A stretch of DNA of 20,099 nt from the IMG/VR virus record IMGVR_UViG_3300046003_003000, positions 1-20,099 of that record; one strand, given 5' to 3'. Below are positions 16,618 through 20,099 of this stretch, in pieces. The position numbers and the translations under genes were made by a program. The notes under the pieces were generated by a model. That model did no database searches. It was not told the origin of the DNA and saw nothing but the letters and a program-made list of their open reading frames with translations. Origin of the DNA: a virus. Every line of letters starts with the position of its first letter. Position 1 is the stretch's first letter.

Positions 16618-17996
16618 TATAATTTGCTACACTTTTTAAAAAACTTTTCCATCTCTGGAAAGGTTGCGACAAAATTGGTTCCGCGTCGTGTGTCTAGTTC
16701 ATTGAACCAGTTGTAAAAATCACGCTGCCCTTCATCGATTTTATTTTGATCATATTCAGTCGCTCCCATATAATCAACTACTCGTCTAAACTTTTCAAAC
16801 TCAACTTCTGAAAACTTAGTTGGATCTTTATCGCTTACGTTCTTTTCCATAAACTTAAGACTATCCTTCATATACTTCATAAACTCTTTTTTAGGAAGAA
16901 TGTTCATATCGTACTGCAAAGGCTCTTTCAAGTACGGAGTATCAAATCTAACCATCTGCGGTTGGTCTGTTTTATTATATCGATTATAGATACTTCGCCA
17001 TTCTAGTATCTTCTCTAGCAAGCTCTTAAATGTTGTTACAGATAAGATATTGAATGTAATCATAAAGCTAATCGGTTGGCCGGTACCTTTTAGATAAGCA
17101 TCTAAGTTGCGTTCCCAAATTTTTAAATCCAATCCTGTTCGAATATATTCAGCACGGGGACCCCAAGTGTCAATGCTAGTATATAACTTAAACCTGTTGA
17201 TGCCTTTGTTATCTGTTAGATGATTAACATACTCAACCATTTTATCAACTAGGGCGGGCTTTACTCCTAGGTTACTATTAATGTTTAATTCAAGTTTAGG
17301 CATTGGATCTTCTTTAAGACTAGCCAACAGCTTCCATGTACTTGTGTGCATCAACGGTTCTCCTCCTGTAATACGTAGAATGGTTAATGTCTTACGCACT
17401 GTCGGCCACCATTGCCACCACGCATCTACATAAGGATTCTTTTCTTCACGTTCGTACAGATCCATCCAATCAATATCGCAACGATGATTCTTAACTGACG
17501 TTACTGGGCCGTATTGTTTGATTTCATTATAGAAACGACTACTGGCTTTTGGATGACAATATCCGCATTTAAAGTTACACTCGTTGCCAAAACTAACTTC
17601 AATATATTCCGGGTTTACATTTTTGTCCCAGGGATTATCTATAACTTGCTTATAACGTTTCTCTGTAAAGATACTAGCAGTTTTGATATGTCTATCACTG
17701 ATGTAATCAGGACCCATGTTCTCAATGTTCCAACAGTATTGGCATCCTTTGGTCTGTACGCCTTCTAGCATTTCTTTGCGCTCTTGCTTCTTTATGGAAG
17801 TGTTATGCAGAGCACTAGGATTCTTTTTAATCTCAGCTAGATCAATTTTATGTGGAGCAGGATGATAACAACTGTGAGTTTCTCCTGTTTGTAGATATAA
17901 GGTAACATGATGCCATTTAGCTAAACAAAACGTTGGACTTGTTTTGTTTACAATGGCAATAACCTTTTTAATTTTTTCGTGATCTGATTCTGACAT
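16617..17996 (-). CDS. Radical SAM protein with N-terminal twitch/SPASM-like module (divergent member)
   Basis: The protein has 459 residues. The radical SAM [4Fe-4S] motif CNFKCGYC is at C140, C144 and C147, and GGEP at 211-214 binds SAM. Ahead of the core lies an auxiliary-cluster module: C24 in FCLAKWHH, a glycine turn, C43, then C85-x-x-C88. The next three genes share this layout but have a CC pair where this protein has C43-YHP, and their CxxWxH block reads FCxxPWxH. After the core come the family landmarks TSIDTWGPRAEYIRTG and FNILSV. The reaction is unknown: it should cleave SAM to make a 5'-deoxyadenosyl radical and act on a substrate held near a second cluster. First of six consecutive radical SAM genes; its stop codon overlaps the next start by 1 nt (TAATG), which suggests translational coupling. 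Confidence 0.83.
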   Translation of the reverse strand: MSESDHEKIKKVIAIVNKTSPTFCLAKWHHVTLYLQTGETHSCYHPAPHKIDLAEIKKNPSALHNTSIKKQERKEMLEGVQTKGCQYCWNIENMGPDYISDRHIKTASIFTEKRYKQVIDNPWDKNVNPEYIEVSFGNECNFKCGYCHPKASSRFYNEIKQYGPVTSVKNHRCDIDWMDLYEREEKNPYVDAWWQWWPTVRKTLTILRITGGEPLMHTSTWKLLASLKEDPMPKLELNINSNLGVKPALVDKMVEYVNHLTDNKGINRFKLYTSIDTWGPRAEYIRTGLDLKIWERNLDAYLKGTGQPISFMITFNILSVTTFKSLLEKILEWRSIYNRYNKTDQPQMVRFDTPYLKEPLQYDMNILPKKEFMKYMKDSLKFMEKNVSDKDPTKFSEVEFEKFRRVVDYMGATEYDQNKIDEGQRDFYNWFNELDTRRGTNFVATFPEMEKFFKKCSKL

Positions 17997-18002
17997 AATA
18001 TG

Positions 18003-18572
18003 TTATTCGGTTTTTAAGAAGCCAACTAGCATGATGCGCGGCTCTTTTGCAAAAGGGTTCACAGGAGTAACACAGTGAGGTAACTGTTTTGATCCGTGAT
18101 TCATTATTACAAGTTTATTAAATTGAGGTAAAGATACAGAAGCTGTTTGGTCTTCATGTACGGACAGTAAAAGGCCGCCCCAATCCCATTTCCAATTACT
18201 GTTGAGGTACCAAACAAATCCCCAATCAGATATGTAATCATCTTTGTGAATTCTAAAATGTCCACCTTCATTCATGTAATAACAGCGTAATTCTTTATGC
18301 ACAATTTTTTTAGATACTTCTTTTTCAATTGCAGGGATTATATAAGAGTTAACGCAGTCTTTAATTAGATTAGAATTTTCTAAGAATCCTGATCTTTTAA
18401 AATTAGATAGATATACCTCATCGTTCTCTGGCAAGGTTGATGACACTACATTAAAGTCTCTCTGATAATAAGTTTTTCTCTCCTGCATAACGGTATCGTA
18501 GTCTGCAGAAAGAAATGCCTCTCTTATTTCATACGCAACCTCAGCTGGAACCACTCCAAATATTTCTTTCAT
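18003..18572 (-). CDS. 2OG-Fe(II) oxygenase (prolyl-hydroxylase-like fold)
   Basis: The protein has 189 residues. The iron-binding triad of the 2-oxoglutarate/Fe(II) dioxygenase family is visible: H109 and D111 in HFRIHKDD, distal H166 in LPHCVTPV, and R179 in EPRIMLVGF as the 2-oxoglutarate anchor. A GG pair at 132-133 lies on the expected strand. The length is typical of a single-domain phage-type oxygenase. The substrate is unknown; a protein side chain, nucleotide or sugar are all possible. An AGGA stretch lies about 9 nt before the ATG. The gene sits between the repeat glycosyltransferase and the first radical SAM gene, 11 nt and 6 nt away. It is only distantly similar to the second oxygenase of the window (2519-3196). 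Confidence 0.82.
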   Translation of the reverse strand: MKEIFGVVPAEVAYEIREAFLSADYDTVMQERKTYYQRDFNVVSSTLPENDEVYLSNFKRSGFLENSNLIKDCVNSYIIPAIEKEVSKKIVHKELRCYYMNEGGHFRIHKDDYISDWGFVWYLNSNWKWDWGGLLLSVHEDQTASVSLPQFNKLVIMNHGSKQLPHCVTPVNPFAKEPRIMLVGFLKTE

Positions 18573-18583
18573 ATACTGTTTTC

Positions 18584-20099
18584 CTAGTCTGTCATTTTAT
18601 TAAAGTATTCTCTTAACCAATTATAGTCATTGATCTTTAATAATGCATTGTGATCATTTACAAATTTGTTAGCAAAGTCGCAGGCGTGGGTTGCACCTAA
18701 GGCTGCATAACTACCAAATTTCTTTTTAGGGTCCGAACTCAGCCATTCGTTGAGTTTGCCCATTTGATTGTTCTTATATAGTTTAACGCATTCTCTAAAA
18801 GCACTACGCCAGGTTGAGAATTCATCTACATTAAATGAAGTAATACAACTAATTCTATCTTCTGCACTTATATTAGGCATTATGCCCGTAAACATATCAA
18901 GAGTGGTCCATTTCTTCTTCTTCATTAGGATACTCTTATTAAACAGTTTAACACCTCCGTTATGATAAGTCAAATTATTTACTGGATTTTGGCTGCACCA
19001 TACATAGGCACAGTCTCTGTCAAATATGCCTGGCTGAAAATCAAATTCCCAATCGTCCACTAGCCATGCGTCTCCGTCAACAACAAAGAACATATCAGAA
19101 GTTGACAATTTGGCTGCGGCCTTATGTGCGTTAAAGATCCCGTCAACACCGTGTATCCGTTTTGCCCAAGGTGCTTTCTCTAGTACACGATTCCAATTAT
19201 CATCAGCATTGGGTTCTTTATAGGAAATAAAGATGACATCTAATTGATCTGCAAACAATGGAGTTACTAACCCAACTGTTTTCTCACCGATAGGTTTGTT
19301 GCAAAACTTTGCTTTAACAGTCCAAACTTTTTCTTTAGAAGTAGAATCTAAATACCAAACATGTTCATAGGCAAAGTCATGCCATGGTACAATATACTCT
19401 TCATCGTATTTTAATTTAGGTAAGTTAGGATTGTAGGCAATGTCTACATTTGGACTAATGTAGTCTACAATTTTACTGCCTTCTAATTCTTCTGTTACCT
19501 GAATGGTGAACGCCCAAATACCATCCTCGTCATTTCTTAAATGTTTTCTATCTAACATCCAAATATGCTCGTAGGTAAAGTCATGCCATGGCATTGTGTA
19601 ATCTAAATCGTAGTCTAACTTTGGTAGTTCAGGATTATATTTTACAGTAAACTCGGGAGTGATAGTTCCTAACCATTTCCATTCTTTGGGTTTACGCCAC
19701 AACGGCGTAAATTTTATAACCCATAATCTCTCGTCGTTGGTTTGATGTATAGGATCTAACTCATAGGCACACTCGTGTGCTAGATCATAAAATGGAGGGC
19801 AACAATCATTGACATCTACTCCTAGGTCTGGTAGGTGTTCATTAAATTCAACAAACACATCGGGGGCAACATATCCCATGTCTTTAGTACCTGATACTTC
19901 CTTGCCCATGGGCTGACAACTAAATGCCCAAACTTTATCATCTAAGGGATTGAATCTCGGATCTATGTACCATACTAACTTATAATTCCTATCCCACTTG
20001 TTAGGATCAAATGTACCAAATGGGTCGTCCTCATAGGTTATAAGTTTATCAATATCTGGATTCTTTGTCCAAACTAATTTAGTCTTAACTATGTCAATT
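18584..20099 (-). CDS. Repeat-containing glycosyltransferase-like protein, 5'-truncated by window edge
   Basis: The reading frame stays open to the right edge; the ATG at 19909 lies inside it, with 63 more codons of repeat-like protein before it, so the true start is outside the window. At least 504 residues are visible. The N-terminal part is four tandem units of about 68 residues, each with a Y/FNPxLPxL segment, an aromatic EHxWxLD segment and a VWxF/VWTV strand. From about 19246 down follows a single globular domain starting LDVIFISYKEP, with a FFVVDGDAW motif (D278-G-D280 counted from the 19909 ATG) that fits the metal-binding DxD of GT-A glycosyltransferases, and a later NGGVKLF segment. 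Likely role: sugar transfer, with the repeats as a binding or scaffold region. The sugar and acceptor cannot be told. The gene ends 11 nt before the oxygenase gene and is probably co-transcribed with it. Confidence 0.6.
   Translation of the reverse strand, partial: IDIVKTKLVWTKNPDIDKLITYEDDPFGTFDPNKWDRNYKLVWYIDPRFNPLDDKVWAFSCQPMGKEVSGTKDMGYVAPDVFVEFNEHLPDLGVDVNDCCPPFYDLAHECAYELDPIHQTNDERLWVIKFTPLWRKPKEWKWLGTITPEFTVKYNPELPKLDYDLDYTMPWHDFTYEHIWMLDRKHLRNDEDGIWAFTIQVTEELEGSKIVDYISPNVDIAYNPNLPKLKYDEEYIVPWHDFAYEHVWYLDSTSKEKVWTVKAKFCNKPIGEKTVGLVTPLFADQLDVIFISYKEPNADDNWNRVLEKAPWAKRIHGVDGIFNAHKAAAKLSTSDMFFVVDGDAWLVDDWEFDFQPGIFDRDCAYVWCSQNPVNNLTYHNGGVKLFNKSILMKKKKWTTLDMFTGIMPNISAEDRISCITSFNVDEFSTWRSAFRECVKLYKNNQMGKLNEWLSSDPKKKFGSYAALGATHACDFANKFVNDHNALLKINDYNWLREYFNKMTD
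19253..20068 (-). repeat. Four tandem ~68-residue coding repeats
   Basis: Repeat units lie at about 20068-19856, 19855-19649, 19648-19445 and 19444-19253. The last two are closest: both contain YNPxLPKLxYD, PWHDFxYEHxW and a final ISPN/VTPL segment, and PWHDF recurs exactly 68 residues apart. At DNA level the 15-mer aaagtcatgccatgg occurs at 19373-19387 and 19577-19591, 204 nt apart. The two upstream units are more diverged but keep the LD/ID-P plus VWAF/LWVI pattern. More units may lie beyond the window edge. I do not recognise the repeat as a named family. Confidence 0.75.

Noticed and set aside
19907-19909. ATG at 19909 as the start of the repeat glycosyltransferase gene
   Set aside because: The frame is open for 63 further codons up to the window edge, and these encode another repeat-like segment (KLVWYIDPRFNPLDDKVWAF), so the ATG is internal.
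1-20099. tRNA genes, CRISPR arrays, attachment sites, insertion sequences and terminators
   Set aside because: None seen; coding density leaves no space of more than 20 nt, and the only tandem repeats are in-frame protein repeats at the right end.

Overview
The window is one uninterrupted, AT-rich block of 19 protein-coding genes, all read from the minus strand (so transcription runs from high to low coordinates). There is almost no non-coding DNA: the largest gap is 20 nt, and most genes touch or overlap by 1, 4, 8 or up to 29 nt. No tRNA, rRNA, CRISPR array, insertion sequence, integrase or terminator is visible. One-strand packing, low GC, 2OG-Fe(II) oxygenases, SGNH-like proteins, N-terminal-twitch radical SAM proteins and a repeat-bearing glycosyltransferase together suggest a large marine tailed phage (T4-like or jumbo). 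No structural or replication gene is present to prove this, so a bacterial surface-polysaccharide island remains possible. The phage reading is inference.

Layout in order of transcription. (1) Right end, 20099-18003: a protein with about 68-residue tandem repeats fused to a GT-A-like glycosyltransferase domain (5' end outside the window), then a 2OG-Fe(II) oxygenase. (2) 17996-9693: six consecutive radical SAM genes. The first four carry the cysteine-rich twitch/SPASM-like module in front of the radical SAM core, the fifth carries it behind, and the sixth is a B12-binding-type radical SAM protein with a long C-terminal extension. (3) 9696-8147: two SGNH/GDSL-like proteins. (4) 8154-4175: a pair of paralogous large proteins of unrecognised, possibly glycosyltransferase-like family, flanking a dTDP-4-dehydrorhamnose 3,5-epimerase-like gene and a short thiamine-diphosphate E1-alpha-like gene. 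(5) 4172-626: three extended SDR sugar epimerases/dehydratases interleaved with a second 2OG-Fe(II) oxygenase. (6) 629-1: a small protein with a WHxE signature and the start of a third SGNH-like gene that runs off the window.

Taken together the block looks like a polycistronic pathway for making and attaching an unusual sugar or glycan. SDRs, the RmlC-like epimerase and the TDP enzyme could build a modified nucleotide sugar; radical SAM enzymes and oxygenases could carry out difficult C-H chemistry (epimerisation, deoxygenation, methylation, hydroxylation); glycosyltransferase-type proteins could transfer it; SGNH proteins could add or remove acyl groups. This pathway is inferred from gene content only. 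The most distinctive element is the run of six different radical SAM genes with no visible precursor-peptide gene.
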